DNA of 64,000 nt, from contig WNNJ02000379.1 of assembly GCA_012934845.2 (NCBI GenBank), positions 62,001 to 126,000 on the forward strand. The letters run 5' to 3'. The notes under the pieces are model-generated. The model worked only from the letters and a program-made list of their open reading frames with translations, did not search any database and was not told the origin of the DNA. Within the stretch, counting starts at the first letter, position 1; every line of letters begins with the position of its first letter. Of this stretch, positions 45,295-55,635 are shown piece by piece. The position numbers and the translations under genes were made by a program. This stretch comes from Pomphorhynchus laevis. Taxonomy: Eukaryota > Acanthocephala > Palaeacanthocephala > Echinorhynchida > Pomphorhynchidae.

Positions 45295-45669
45295 AAACTT
45301 GATTTTATAAGGCAACTGTTTTGGATTAGAGGTATTCATTTTAGTAAAGACTATTTTAATGATTTGAAGTTGTAACGAATGGGACAGTATACGTTTTTTT
45401 TAGATCAGTAATTGTAACGAAAAAATATTAGTTAACACCTTGTCAATTTTTATTTAACTTCTAATAAAATATTTCCGCAAACAGCCACTATCCCTTCGTT
45501 AGAAATATTTATGAACCGCTGCGTATTAATTACATGCAAATTACCCATTGAATTAATAATTCATTTTGGTTTTTGCGTTTAGTGTATGGAAATAAATACG
45601 GAACTCAACATCAACTGATAAATGACCAGTAGAATTAAGCAGATTTTATATTTTAGAAAAATAACCTGG
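45295..45669. other. Unassigned AT-rich interval
   Basis: Nothing recognised. Confidence 0.5.
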
Positions 45670-45985
45670 AATTGTAAAAATGTTGATATCAGTGGAGGAA
45701 CTGCGAACATTTTGATATCGGTGAAGAGGAACTGCGAACATGTTGATATTTCAAGAGGAACTGCGAACAAGTTGATTTCAGTCAAGTGGAACTGCGAACA
45801 TGTTGATATCGGTAAAGAGGAACTGCGAACAAGTTGAATTCGGTTAAGAGGTACTCCGAACATGTTGATATCGGTTAAGAGGAACTGTGAACATGTTGAT
45901 ATCGGTTAATATGAACCGTGAACATTCTGACATCGGTTAAGATTAAATTGCGAACATGCTGATACGGATAAGATGAAAGGATGAA
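45670..45985. repeat. Minisatellite, ~33-bp unit, about ten imperfect copies
   Basis: The unit is approximately GAACTGCGAACATGTTGATA plus TCGGTTAAGAG, varying from 30 to 34 bp, cleanest in the middle and decaying at both ends. Because the unit is mostly a multiple of three, both strands show long repetitive frames (plus: NCEHVDI; minus: CSQFHLTEI). I regard those as by-products. Confidence 0.9.
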
Positions 45986-46645
45986 ACGGAAAGAACTTAA
46001 TAAGTTAGTGAAAATTGTAATGATATCAGTATGATATTATTGTTATGTATAATCTTTAATTAGGAAAAACTTTTAATTTTATTCGATTTTAAAATAATCG
46101 TGCAATAATCGTAATCTATAAAATCCTAAGTGGATATATTTATGATCGCATTTTTATCGTTGTCAGTTTGGCCGGTATTTAAAAACAAGTTTAATTATTA
46201 TAACTGAACGTTATTTTGAAATTCTAATATAGCTGAGACCAAGTGTGTCGTCAGTTCAACTATAAAATGATATTTTACTTATTTTTGACACTAATGTATT
46301 GAAATGCACAAGTTTATGCATATAATTTCTAGCTGTTTGCAAACATGGTCATAATTTCGTTTTTAATAAAGCTCAATGCTGTTTTTTATATTTGCACCGT
46401 AAAACTTAATATAATTGTGTAGATCATACCTATAAATAAAATTTAAATTGATACAATTGATATAAACTTGCAGCAACTGCTTTACAGTTGACACAATTAT
46501 AATATATCGGTTAACTTGACCCCTATTCTCAAAATTTACGATTTCGCTATAATCGAGTGTTTTGTTTAGATTGATATTTTTATGAACATTTACATATACC
46601 GAATGTTTAAATTTACGTAAAGAAGTACTTTAAATTTACACATTT
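45986..46645. other. Unassigned AT-rich interval
   Basis: Nothing recognised. Confidence 0.5.
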
Positions 46646-46783
46646 TTAGCAAGCAAGTATCTTCTTATTTTTCTTCAGCGTTTGTTCCGCTTCGTTAAGG
46701 AGTCCGCTTTTTTCACTGCCACCCCCCAATGGGCCCAGTTTGATGGTTGATGTTCGCTTGCGCGAAGAACGCGGCCCTACCAT
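46646..46783 (-). other. 45-codon open frame within the GC-rich insert
   Basis: Minus-strand ATG at 46783: MVGPRSSRKRTSTIK, a Gly/Leu-rich stretch (LGPLGGGSEKSGLLNEAEQ) and a Lys-rich end, with a stop inside the target duplication. It could be the start of a host coding sequence carried by the retrocopy. Too short to identify and possibly chance. Confidence 0.3.
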
Positions 46784-46880
46784 CGTAGTCGCCTATTCGC
46801 GAAGTTCATTGAGACACCATTTCGTACTGTTGATGCGACGGTTTTGTTTTACGATTGACTTGTTATTAGCAAGCAAGTAT
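46646..46880 (-). mobile_element. GC-rich retroposed insert with 15-bp target-site duplication
   Basis: The 15-mer TTAGCAAGCAAGTAT occurs exactly at 46646-46660 and 46866-46880. The 205 bp between is about half G+C in a strongly AT-rich neighbourhood. On the minus strand the insert ends with an A-rich tail (GAAGAAAAATAAGAAGA) next to the duplication, as in LINE-mobilised retrocopies or SINEs. I do not recognise the parent sequence; no tRNA-like boxes were evident. Confidence 0.75.
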
Positions 46881-49229
46881 GAAATCCTTAAATAGTAGAA
46901 GTCATTTACAATATCAGAAAATAATCAACCTTATTTTGTAGATAAATGTCCTATGAGATATTCCATGATGTATCATTGTTCATCAAATTTGTTCCTTTGA
47001 AATGAAGTTTTATAATGGGAAAGCTCATTGCTACCTGAAATAATTAAAATATTTAATGTTGTTATTAATTATAATATTTTGAGGCAATATATGATGATTT
47101 GTGATGCTAAGGATGTTCATAATTTTATAGATTCTAAATTTTATTTTGAAATTTAGATTTTAAATTTTTATTCCGGATTTGTTGTTATAACTTAAATACT
47201 GTTCTTACAGTTTAAAATTATATTTTCTAATAGTTCAAACGCTCGCAAATGCAATAAGGCTGCTGAAAGTACTTATTTGACATTAAAAAAATAATTTATA
47301 TTGTTTTTAAAGTGTGAGGGTATAAGTTATATAAGTCGAATATCAATATTATTGTTAAAAAATACATGACGAGTAATGTTCAAAGTTATGTCACACTCCA
47401 AACTATTGCTAGTGGATTAAAGCGAGTATCACAAATTGACCGTACAGTAGCAGTCTCATCATTCACTTAGTTGTAGTATATTTGTTCAATCAGTTTTATT
47501 AGCTTTATATATTAGTTGGGTTTGTTTTTATCACGGAGTACGAACACTTGCTAGCGACCCCTCACTTTGCTAATTGAGCAAGCTCCAGGGACTTGACAGA
47601 AAAAATAATGGGAAATAAATCACCAATCAAGTTCGCTGTATACAATTATCACACTTATAAAAAGAATTTTAAAAATTAAACAAATCGAGAGAAGTCAATG
47701 CAAAATCGGTAACAATAAAATTTTACATTGGCTTCTCTCGATTTGTTTAATTTTTAAAAACAATGAAGTTTGCTTACACAATACAAAGAATTTTGTCCGT
47801 TTTTGTAGTAGGCTAAACGTGGATATTTAAGTTTTCTTGGTTGAATAATCTGATGCTTGTAACTTGAATAGCTTAATCGACTGATGATTTTAGTATGTTA
47901 ATCACAATGATATGAATATACCATAATATTCCGTTTGAAATCATTCTTGCAAGTTTCATTTCATATTTGTTATATTTTTACTTATGTTATAATTATCGTT
48001 CGAAGGATATTCAAAATAGTTTTATACATAACTATTTGATCTCTTAGAGAACAGTCACAAGTACCTGATAGTTTATTCTAATTTACAAATAATTCATCAT
48101 TACGTGGAAATGGCTTCATTTTGAAGACAAAATACAGAAAACAATTATCATGGATTACGTCGAGTTCGGGTGTGGTAGGGATTTTGGATGGATTGGATAC
48201 GACTACCCTAAATGCTGAGAATTTTGCTCAGTTCAAAAGATTTCATTTACAAATCGCAAAGAAGACTAGACTCATTCACACATTTGAATGACTTTCAAAT
48301 TATTATAGAATTTGGTTTTATATTATGACGTTTTTTGATTAGCTTTGATTTTATTTAATTGATGTTTATTTTTTTATTTTTTTGACTGTAATGCAATTGT
48401 ACGGAGCTTGATCATTTAATTGTCTATAAAATAATAGTAATAATACAGCCAATTCGGTTTTAAAGTTAAATACTAATAACAATATCATCAACATTTTATT
48501 TAATTTTATCTTACGATAATTGATTTGATATCAAAACTTTATCAATATATCAAAACTTAGATAAAAGGGTGAGGATATACGTTCTTCTGGATTCAAAAAT
48601 AATTCTAAATAATTTTATTTTATATTTTATAATTTTATTTATGAAAAATTATCTAGTTGAATTGATTTTAAACAGAAATTCTCTTAATAGCAATATTAAC
48701 ATGACAACTTGAAATTATAACACTAAAAACTTAAACAAGGAAAGCAAATAAAAAACATGGTGTTAACAAATTATATCCAGTTGGTTTTGTTCACTAAACT
48801 TCTTTATTGATAATATATTAGAATATTAATATTGATATATTATATTATTTTTGTTTTTACATTGCCATGCTTGATTTTAATATCAGCGTATTTGTTTAGT
48901 CTTGTAAACTTTGTATAATTGAGAATTTTGGGTGATGCATATTGACCATGCAAATTAGTGTATAGTAAATTTTAATTTAAAATAACGTCTTAAAAATTAT
49001 ATAGACTCTTTTATTAATTTAATTAATCTAAATAACTAGGCAATGAAGAAAAAAATGTGTTGTAAATTTTTTATTTTGCACACACTGGTGAAGGCTTAGA
49101 TTAAGCCGAACGGTTGGAATAATATCGTCAAAATTTCTCTATTGCTTGGCTATTTATACTAGTTATATATAATGTTAATTTTGATAAATTCATCACTGCT
49201 GATCGTGTTTGCCTATCAATTATATTTAC
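46881..49229. other. AT-rich interval; possible LINE 3' relic at 48350-48445
   Basis: No gene recognised. Near 48350-48445 the sequence ends GCAATTGTACGGAGCTTGATC...AATAATAGTAATAATA, reminiscent of the family C 3' UTR, but too short to be sure. An inverted repeat at 47667-47759 is listed separately. Confidence 0.4.
47667..47759. repeat. 34-bp inverted repeat (foldback), one mismatch
   Basis: Arms 47667-47700 and 47726-47759 (core AAACAAATCGAGAGAAG) with a 25-bp spacer. Confidence 0.92.
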
Positions 49230-49364
49230 AAAATTGAATTAAAGTAATAAAGAACGCTAAATTTATTCTCTGACTTTTCGACTTTACGCCTTTTGCACAT
49301 AAGGTGAAAAAGACGAAACGTTAGTAAATAAATTTAGCGTTCTTTATTACTTCAATTCAATTTT
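49230..49364. repeat. 38-bp inverted repeat foldback with a CGAAACGTT motif in the loop
   Basis: Arms 49230-49267 and 49327-49364 (core AGTAATAAAGAACGCTAAAT) with one mismatch. The loop contains GACGAAACGTTAGTAAATAA next to the right arm, the same motif class as in the 52.9-53.3 kb foldback. Confidence 0.9.
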
Positions 49365-49914
49365 ACAATAGTACAATAAAACGTTGGCAAAGCAATTGGG
49401 AAAGCTTTTAAAAAATTAATTTTTTTGGATGTTATATATGCAGTCTGTGTATGACCCCTACGCGTTTCGCTCTAACAGAGCTCATCATTACCGTGACTAC
49501 AATAATCATCCATAGGCACCTTAACATACGTTTAAACTGTGTTCAAAGCTCGAAAAGCAGAACTACCCTTAATCTGAATCATCAGAAGAAATTAAGCATG
49601 AGCTCTGTGCATGGCAGTGCGTATTGCAGTTTAACCAAGCATCAGGCACTAAATTCTTTTTAATAGAAATGCTGTTTTACAGGAACACTTTAAAGTGTAC
49701 AACTATATAAAATATAATTTGTTGTTACACCTGCCCTGGGACACTCACTGGTGTACTCATAAATATATCACTATGTTTTCCTCATGAAGAGGCATAAACA
49801 CCAGGCAGCATTCTATATATCCTCATCAGACTAAGAAATATAACCGAATTATTCTCGCAATTTTCAAAGTTGCTACGTATGCCCAGTCATCCTATGTGTG
49901 ACGACAAACTTCAA

Positions 49915-49960
49915 CAACGGTCTACGCGTTTCGCTCTAACGGAGCTCATCAGTACCGTGA
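49915..49960 (-). ncRNA. Type I hammerhead ribozyme (second P1 repeat)
   Basis: Same core as the third repeat (CTGATGA, GCTC-CGTTA-GAGC, GAAAC, GTA). Stem I has one mismatch at the junction (GACCGT instead of TACCGT). The first repeat (49455-49500) has AATGATGA in place of ACTGATGA and has lost stem I, so it should be inactive. Confidence 0.8.
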
Positions 49961-50375
49961 CTTCTATAATCATCTATAGGCACCTTAACACACGCTTAAA
50001 CAGTGTTTAAAGCTCGAAAAACAGAACTACCCTTAATCTGAATCATCGAAGGAAATTTAGCATAAGCTCTGTGCATGGCAGTGTTTATTACGGTTTAACC
50101 ATGCATCAGGCACTAATTTCTTTTTAATAGAAATGCTGTTTAACAAGGACACTTAAAAGTGTGCAAATATATAAAATATAATTTGTTGTTACACCTGCCC
50201 TGGGACACACAATGGTGTACTCGTAAATAAATCACTATGTTTTCCTCATGAAGAGGCATAAACACCAGACAGCATTCTATATATCCTCATCAGACTAAGA
50301 AATAGAACCGAATTATTCTTGCATTATTCAAAGTCGCTACGTATGCCCAGTCATCCTATGTGTGACGACAAACTT

Positions 50376-50424
50376 CACAACGGTATACGCGTTTCGCTCT
50401 AACGGAGCTCATCAGTACCGTGAC
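50376..50424 (-). ncRNA. Type I hammerhead ribozyme (third P1 repeat)
   Basis: The minus strand reads stem I ACGGTA (50421-50416), CTGATGA (50415-50409), stem II GCTC/GAGC with loop CGTTA, GAAAC (50395-50391), a two-base-pair stem III, the cleavage triplet GTA (cut after 50386), then TACCGT (50385-50380), which pairs perfectly with stem I. Every conserved core base is present. The very short stem III, with palindromic ACGCGT, is the form known from Penelope-like elements that works best as a dimer. Confidence 0.88.
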
Positions 50425-50660
50425 TTCTATAATCATCTATAGGCACCTTAACACACGCTTAAACAGTGTTTAAAGCTCGAAAAACAGAACTACCCTTAAT
50501 CTGAATCATCGGAGGGAATTTAGCATAAGCTCTGTGCATGGCAGTGACTATTACAGTTTAACCATGCATCAGGCACTAAATTCTTTTTAATAGAAATGCT
50601 GTTAAACAGGGACACTTAAAAGTTTGCAAATATATAAAATATAATTTGTATTATATAAAT

Positions 50661-51059
50661 TACAAAAATAAATTACAATAATTTATAAGTTATTATATAT
50701 AAATATATATGAAAACAATTTTAAAACAAAATTGTTTTTATACAGTTGTTTCGGATTTCCGGACTGAAATGCGGATATATAATTAATGTTTTGTTGATTG
50801 TTACGAAGCAAAATACAATAGCAATTTATTAAAACGTTTTACCAATGCAGTAGGCTTTTTCATAATCTAGAATAGTAAAAAAGAACAAAATTGCAATAAC
50901 TGCTGTAGTTTATAAACAAGTTTTAAGTTATGTTATGTCATTTCATCGAAAGAAATAATTATCATTCACTTCATTGGGTTTTTCTAAAAAAAAGCCTATC
51001 CATCTTCTCTCTAGTCGTGCACGTTCGTCTGTATCTTCAATATTTCCTTTAACGACAAT
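50661..51059. other. AT-rich P1 interval, nothing coding
   Basis: Lies between the tandem terminal repeats and the end of the P1 coding remains. No motif recognised. Confidence 0.5.
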
Positions 51060-52320
51060 GTATTTCATTCAGTCAAAAATGCCATGTTCTAAGGAGTGAG
51101 CCACTGTCCCGTCACGAGCATTGCCTGATCTATAATGACATCTTCGTACATTCATTCGTCGCGCTAATGTTAGTAATGTTTGACCAGCATATTGTGTCCC
51201 TGTATCCTCACACGAGCCAACATTAACTACGTCTTGTGTTTTACAATTAACCTTCCCGATAACACTAGATGACCAATTGTATTTTAGACTAACTATTCTT
51301 TTAGAGGTCGTCATTATCTACATGTAGCATATCGTTTGTCGTTACATTTGCTATTAAGTGAATTTAACACCTCTCTGTTTAATATGCATGACCTACTCAG
51401 TATATTCGATAGCTGTTTAAAACGTGTATAAATCACTAATGTCCTATTATCTTTTGGTATTATTGCTTTTAATGCCGAATTGAGTGAAAATCGTATCGTT
51501 TCAACATGAGAGTTGCAAGGTATGATTATTTTGACACGGTCCTGTATTTTCCTTGAGTTAGTATTTAGAATATTTTGCCTGTTTAGACGTTTTACCCTAT
51601 TAATCTGAGTTTCGATAAACCTTCACTTGTATCCTCGATGTTCAAATTCCTTAATCATTCTTTCAATATGTTTTTCAAAATCAGATGGATAGATGCGTGC
51701 TTGCTTTATCCAAAGGGCTTCATTATATACAATATTACGCTTTAAACTTTGAGAGTAAGCGCTACGTGCATGAAGGTGCAAGGGTAAGGACTGGTTTTCC
51801 GTAAAAAGTTGTTTTGAAGCTATCTTTATGTTTAAAGATCGTAAGGTCGAGAAAATGTACACTGTCACCTACCTCGAATGTCAATTTAAGTGGTCCTTCT
51901 CTGTTTATTAGTTTCTGAAAAGAAAGTAGACTATCTATATTTTCGGACCGTAGAAAAAATATATCAACAATATACCTCACATAGCATATTGATTTTATCG
52001 ATGTCTTAGCAATCCACACTGATTTAAGAGCGATCATGTAAATATTTGCAAGAACAGGCGCCATGGGGATACCCATTGCCGTACCGTATGCTTGCTGATA
52101 CCTCTCACGGTTAAGCTTCAATATATTATTTTCTAATATCAGCCTTACTGAGTCAACAATAAATGAATGTTTTAGTCTATTTATGCTGCTTTTTTCTGAT
52201 GCAGTTAGAGCTTCTTCCTTAGGAATGTTTATATATAGACTTCGCACATCATCCGTTACAAGGATACCTTCCCGTGGCAACTTTGACCTTATGTTTCTAT
52301 GCGACAAACTAGCTCTGTAC
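51060..52320 (-). pseudogene. PLE P1 reverse transcriptase plus GIY-YIG endonuclease, broken
   Basis: In coding order: ILVTDDVRSLYINIPKEEAL (motif A region, 52255 downward), QQAYGTAMGIPMAPVLANIYM (motif B), CYVRYIVDIFFL (motif C; the usual VDD reads IVD), VHFLDLTIF and TTFYGKPV, a middle region near 51600-51330 with KIIIPCNSHVETI, and a C-terminal piece CEDTGTQYAGQTLLTLARRM resembling the GIY-YIG endonuclease of Penelope-like elements. The order RT then GIY-YIG is canonical. Frame breaks separate at least three segments. Flanking terminal repeats confirm the family. Confidence 0.8.
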
Positions 52321-52380
52321 TGTTTTTAATATAAGCAGGGATATCTCGTAAAAATGCTTTTAGAAGCTTCTGTATATAAC

Positions 52381-52456
52381 GGGACAAATGCTCGGTTGTT
52401 GTCCGTCGGACACTAACCAAGCAGCTTTAGACGGACACTAACCGAGCATTTGTCCC
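52381..52456. repeat. 27-bp inverted repeat upstream of P1 coding region
   Basis: Arms 52381-52407 and 52430-52456 (outer GGGACAAATGCTCGGTT / AACCGAGCATTTGTCCC) with a short internal mismatch. It sits just 5' of the P1 reading frame. Confidence 0.92.
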
Positions 52457-52499
52457 ATTATAAACGCAAGCTTATATATGTAAAATCCAATGAAAATCA

Positions 52500-52880
52500 G
52501 ACTTCAACTCATTTCTTTTAAAAGGAATTTAGTACCTAATGCATGGTTAAACTGCAATACGCACTGTCATGCACAGTGCTTATGCTAAATTCTCTTTGTT
52601 GATTCAGATAAAGGGTAGTTCTGCTTTTCGAGCTTTAAACACAGTTTAAGCGAGTCTTAAGGTGCCTATGGATGATTATTGAAGTCACGGTACTGGTGAG
52701 CTCAGTAAGAGCGAAACGCTTCTACCGTTGTTGAAGTTTGTCGTCACACAGGATGACTGGGCATACGTATTAACTTTGAATATTGCGAGAATAATTCGGT
52801 TATATATCTTGGTCTGATTAAGATATATAGAATGCTGCCTGGTGTTTATGCCTCTTCATGAGGAAAACATAGTGATATAT
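52500..52880 (+). repeat. PLE P1 terminal repeat, inverted copy
   Basis: Reverse complement of the 49455-50660 repeats, including the GCATACG...AGGATGACTGGG and CTCTTCATGAGGAAAACATA blocks. Its hammerhead (plus strand, about 52683-52735) reads ACGGTACTGGTGAGCTC...GAGCGAAACG; CTGGTGA replaces CTGATGA and stem III is altered, so it is probably inactive. Confidence 0.85.
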
Positions 52881-52885
52881 ATCTC

Positions 52886-53130
52886 AGACTTCAACTAATT
52901 CTTTTATTTCGACAACTTTTCGGCCCACAGTAGGGTTTTCTTCAGGTCAGATATTGTAAGTAGTTAATTATCAAGAAAGTGTATATATACTAAATGGTGT
53001 TGCTTGTAATCAAGGAAGTTTAATTTAAACTTCCTTGATAACTAACTACTTACAATATACTGACGAAGTCCCTATAAAGGACGAAACGTTTAAATAAATT
53101 ATAAGTGTCTTTGCCTGTTTTCTCACTTCA
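52886..53130. repeat. Foldback element with hammerhead-like motifs on both arms
   Basis: Inner arms 52951-52980 and 53029-53058 (ATATTGTAAGTAGTTA / TAACTACTTACAATAT-like) surround a near-perfect palindrome (53009-53039). Outward of each arm, on the strand reading away from the centre, lies a hammerhead-like motif: plus 53060-53094, CTGACGAAGTCC...GGACGAAACG; minus 52950-52909, CTGAAGAAAACCC...GGGCCGAAAAG. Both differ from the active core, by an extra A after CTGACGA on the plus copy. Confidence 0.75.
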
Positions 53131-53193
53131 TTAAAGTATATAATCGTATCCTTATGGATCCAGGCATGCAGCTTGAACTCAATCAACCTATAT

Positions 53194-53269
53194 ATAACCT
53201 TGTAGATTCGTCCTATTCTATTGCAAATAATCTACATGACCAACCCGCTAAAAATGCTGATACTGTGAC
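53194..53269 (+). pseudogene. 76-bp duplicate of the Brahma-like exon
   Basis: Matches exon positions 53809-53884 at 70 of 76 bases without gaps; the offset of 615 bp keeps the frame. The encoded NLVDSSYSIANN is unchanged; five of six differences alter a residue. The similarity ends abruptly at ...ACTGTGAC, and GCCTTCTGAAGGCGTAAGCC plus GAAACGTTG, a hammerhead-like tail, follows. A small frame 53154-53381 spans it but looks chimeric. Captured fragment or local duplication. Confidence 0.85.
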
Positions 53270-53309
53270 GCCTTCTGAAGGCGTAAGCCGAAACGTTGAA
53301 CAAGTAAAT

Positions 53310-53705
53310 ATATTCTTGCTTGTTGCCTGGTTTGTATTTTCACGAAATATTTTCGACAAATATATATATGCAGCGTCATGAACGATTTACCCCAGGCTGT
53401 GGTGCTTATAATCATCAAAATTATATATATATATATATTCGAATTATATATAATTCGATTTGTTTAAATAGCTCGAATCATTAATATTTTGAAAATATAA
53501 AAAATATATCAATAAATGTTTATTCATGAATTCTGAATATTTTTTAGACAATCATTTTCATTATTCGTGGCAACAGAATATTGATTTACCATTCTTACTC
53601 GTAGTATTTTCTACAGTTGATTCCCAAATTATTGCTGCTGCTTAGAGATAACGTTTATATATAATATTATAGTGTACATTTGATAAGCCACGATTTCGCA
53701 TATTG
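53310..53705. other. AT-rich region upstream of the Brahma-like exon
   Basis: Includes a TA-rich run near 53428-53458. TTATTGCTGCTGCTTAG at about 53630-53645 could be a splice acceptor leading into the exon; this is a guess. No promoter motif could be assigned. Confidence 0.35.
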
Positions 53706-55635
53706 ATGTTGTCAAGCGACAATGCGTCTTTAAGCAGTCACGGTGCTGGTGGTAATGACCAAGAATGTTCATCAAACGTTTCCATCGCAGCTGCAGTTAC
53801 CAACCAAGATAACCTTGTAGATTCGTCTTATTCTATTGCAAATAATCAACCTGACCAAGCCGTTGAAAATGCTGATACTGTGACTTCTACTATTTGTGGT
53901 GGTAATAGCAGTGATAAACATTTACAACCATCTACAAATGCAGATATCAATATTTGCGCTGATCAATCACAACAAGCGTCCTTGATTTCAAGTTCGCAAT
54001 GTGATTCTCAAATTTTATCATCACTGCCTCTTTCAACTCAGGATGGAGACCGAATCACTACACCCCCCGAATCATTAAGTAAAGCGATAAATTCGATCCA
54101 ACAGAATATTTCACCTTCCGCAACATCTGATACAGTTGAGAATCAGTTGACACAATCTAATAATTCTGCAATTGCTCATAATGCAGCATTTAAATGTATA
54201 AATGCTGCATCGTATTCATCACACCTTCCGAATGAAATATCCTCTACTCAACCAAGATCAACAAATGTTTTATCTCCAATGACGTCATCGTTTACTGAAT
54301 GCAATTCAAACAGCTCATTCCCACAAGCATCATCTATTTATCAGCCTGTTGCTACCACTGCTGCTTTGACTAGTTTCCCAATATCTAATTCCTTACAGTC
54401 TAACAATAACCAACAACATAGTATCAAACAATACCCTCAACAAAGAATGATGTCACATCATTACCCGTTCATGCAAATATCTAGTTCTCCAAACTCCGGT
54501 CATTCATTAGCAGCAACATCCCAAATGTCTTGTCAACAACAGCAACAACATTATCCTCAACAACAGTATTTCGATCAACAGTTAGGCCATCAACAATTGT
54601 ATTCACCGTCTGGTAATCAAACTGTACAATCTGTCCGTGCCGCACGTACTTCATCTGATGGTCATTCTATGATGTCATTAATACCTCCGCCTTTTTTAAA
54701 TGATCAGAATAATAACATTTCATCACCTAGATTTAAGGCTAACGTCGGAGTTAATAGTGCACACACTTCGCTTCCGAACACTGTTGCCGGTTCTAATCTT
54801 ACTGTTGCTGTAAATACCACAGCAATTACCAATACCGGTGCATTGCAATGTGGAGATGCAGGTAAATCGTTGGGAGCATCCAATCCATTACGAAGACCTA
54901 TATCTACTATTGACCAGAATCAGATTCATACACAATTGCAACATTCATCGGATGAAAAAAACTACTCTGATATCAATGCTAACAAGTCAGCTAATCACAA
55001 TCTGAAACCAACACCGCCGTCACTATCGTCAACAGGATGTTCATTTGGTAGTAACGATGATTCTACATTTGAAGACGGTAGCCACCATGTTGGTAACCGA
55101 CAGTACTCTATTAGTGACCAATTGCCAGGAAACCTTAACAACACGATCAATAGTGGAAATGCATCTAATTTTGATCCGCAGTTTTCTCAAAGAGCTCAGA
55201 TGCAATCACATTCAACTTCGCTTCAAGCGCGACGCATGCATATTGCTGTACAACAACATCATCAGCAACAGCAACGATACATGCAGTCTTCGTTACAGCC
55301 ACAGTTACTTGTAAAGACACAGACTTCACAGCAACCTGGTCAGCAGCTTGCCCATCAACATCTCTCTCATATTCAACATCATCACCCTCATCAACAGCAT
55401 CAACATCATGATTTTAAACAATCTATGCCTATAAACCGTGCGGGCTCACCAACTGCTGGAACGCGATCACCTCCATTTCAAAATATTATCCGGAAACAGT
55501 CGAAATCATTACTTGCTCCTCATCAAATGAATGTGTTAAATTTGCAATTACACGCATATCGATTCTTAAGCCGTCATGCTCCTCTTCCTGATGATTATCT
55601 CAAAGCCCTTAATTTCCTATCAGCAACTAGTCAAG
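53706..55635 (+). CDS. brm: Brahma/SMARCA2-4-like chromatin remodeller, N-terminal coding exon with QLQ domain
   Basis: ATG at 53706 (MLSSDNASLSSHG), 643 codons plus one base to a splice donor AAG|GTATTT at 55636, a phase-1 intron. The protein is Ser/Asn/Thr-rich with Gln/His-rich tracts near residues 275-302, 512-535 and 545-572. Residues ~603-635 (LLAPHQMNVLNLQLHAYRFL, then LPDDYLKAL) match the QLQ domain, which in animals marks the N-terminus of the SWI/SNF ATPase Brahma/BRG1 and binds partner proteins. The HSA, helicase and bromodomain exons should lie downstream, beyond the window or in unrecognised short exons. The biased N-terminus is usual for this family. The call rests on the QLQ match. 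Confidence 0.7.

Larger units (their letters stand above)
49455..50660 (-). repeat. PLE P1 terminal repeats: three tandem copies, ~463-bp period
   Basis: Landmark CGCGTTTCGCTCTAAC starts at 49461, 49925 and 50388 (spacings 464 and 463); the third copy is partial, about 270 bp. Each copy begins with a hammerhead ribozyme on the minus strand. A fourth, inverted copy lies at 52500-52880, on the other side of the P1 coding region. Tandem and inverted pseudo-LTR arrangements are typical of Penelope-like elements. Confidence 0.88.

Noticed and set aside
45579-45863. Minisatellite frames as secreted Cys-rich repeat proteins
   Set aside because: Both strands are open for the same reason (unit near a multiple of three), no signal peptide, decaying ends.
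45670-45985. CRISPR-like array
   Set aside because: Units are contiguous with no unique spacers, in a eukaryotic context.
53154-53381. Small gene MDPGMQLELNQP...
   Set aside because: Chimera of a captured exon piece and a repeat tail; only the 76-bp segment has a clear source.
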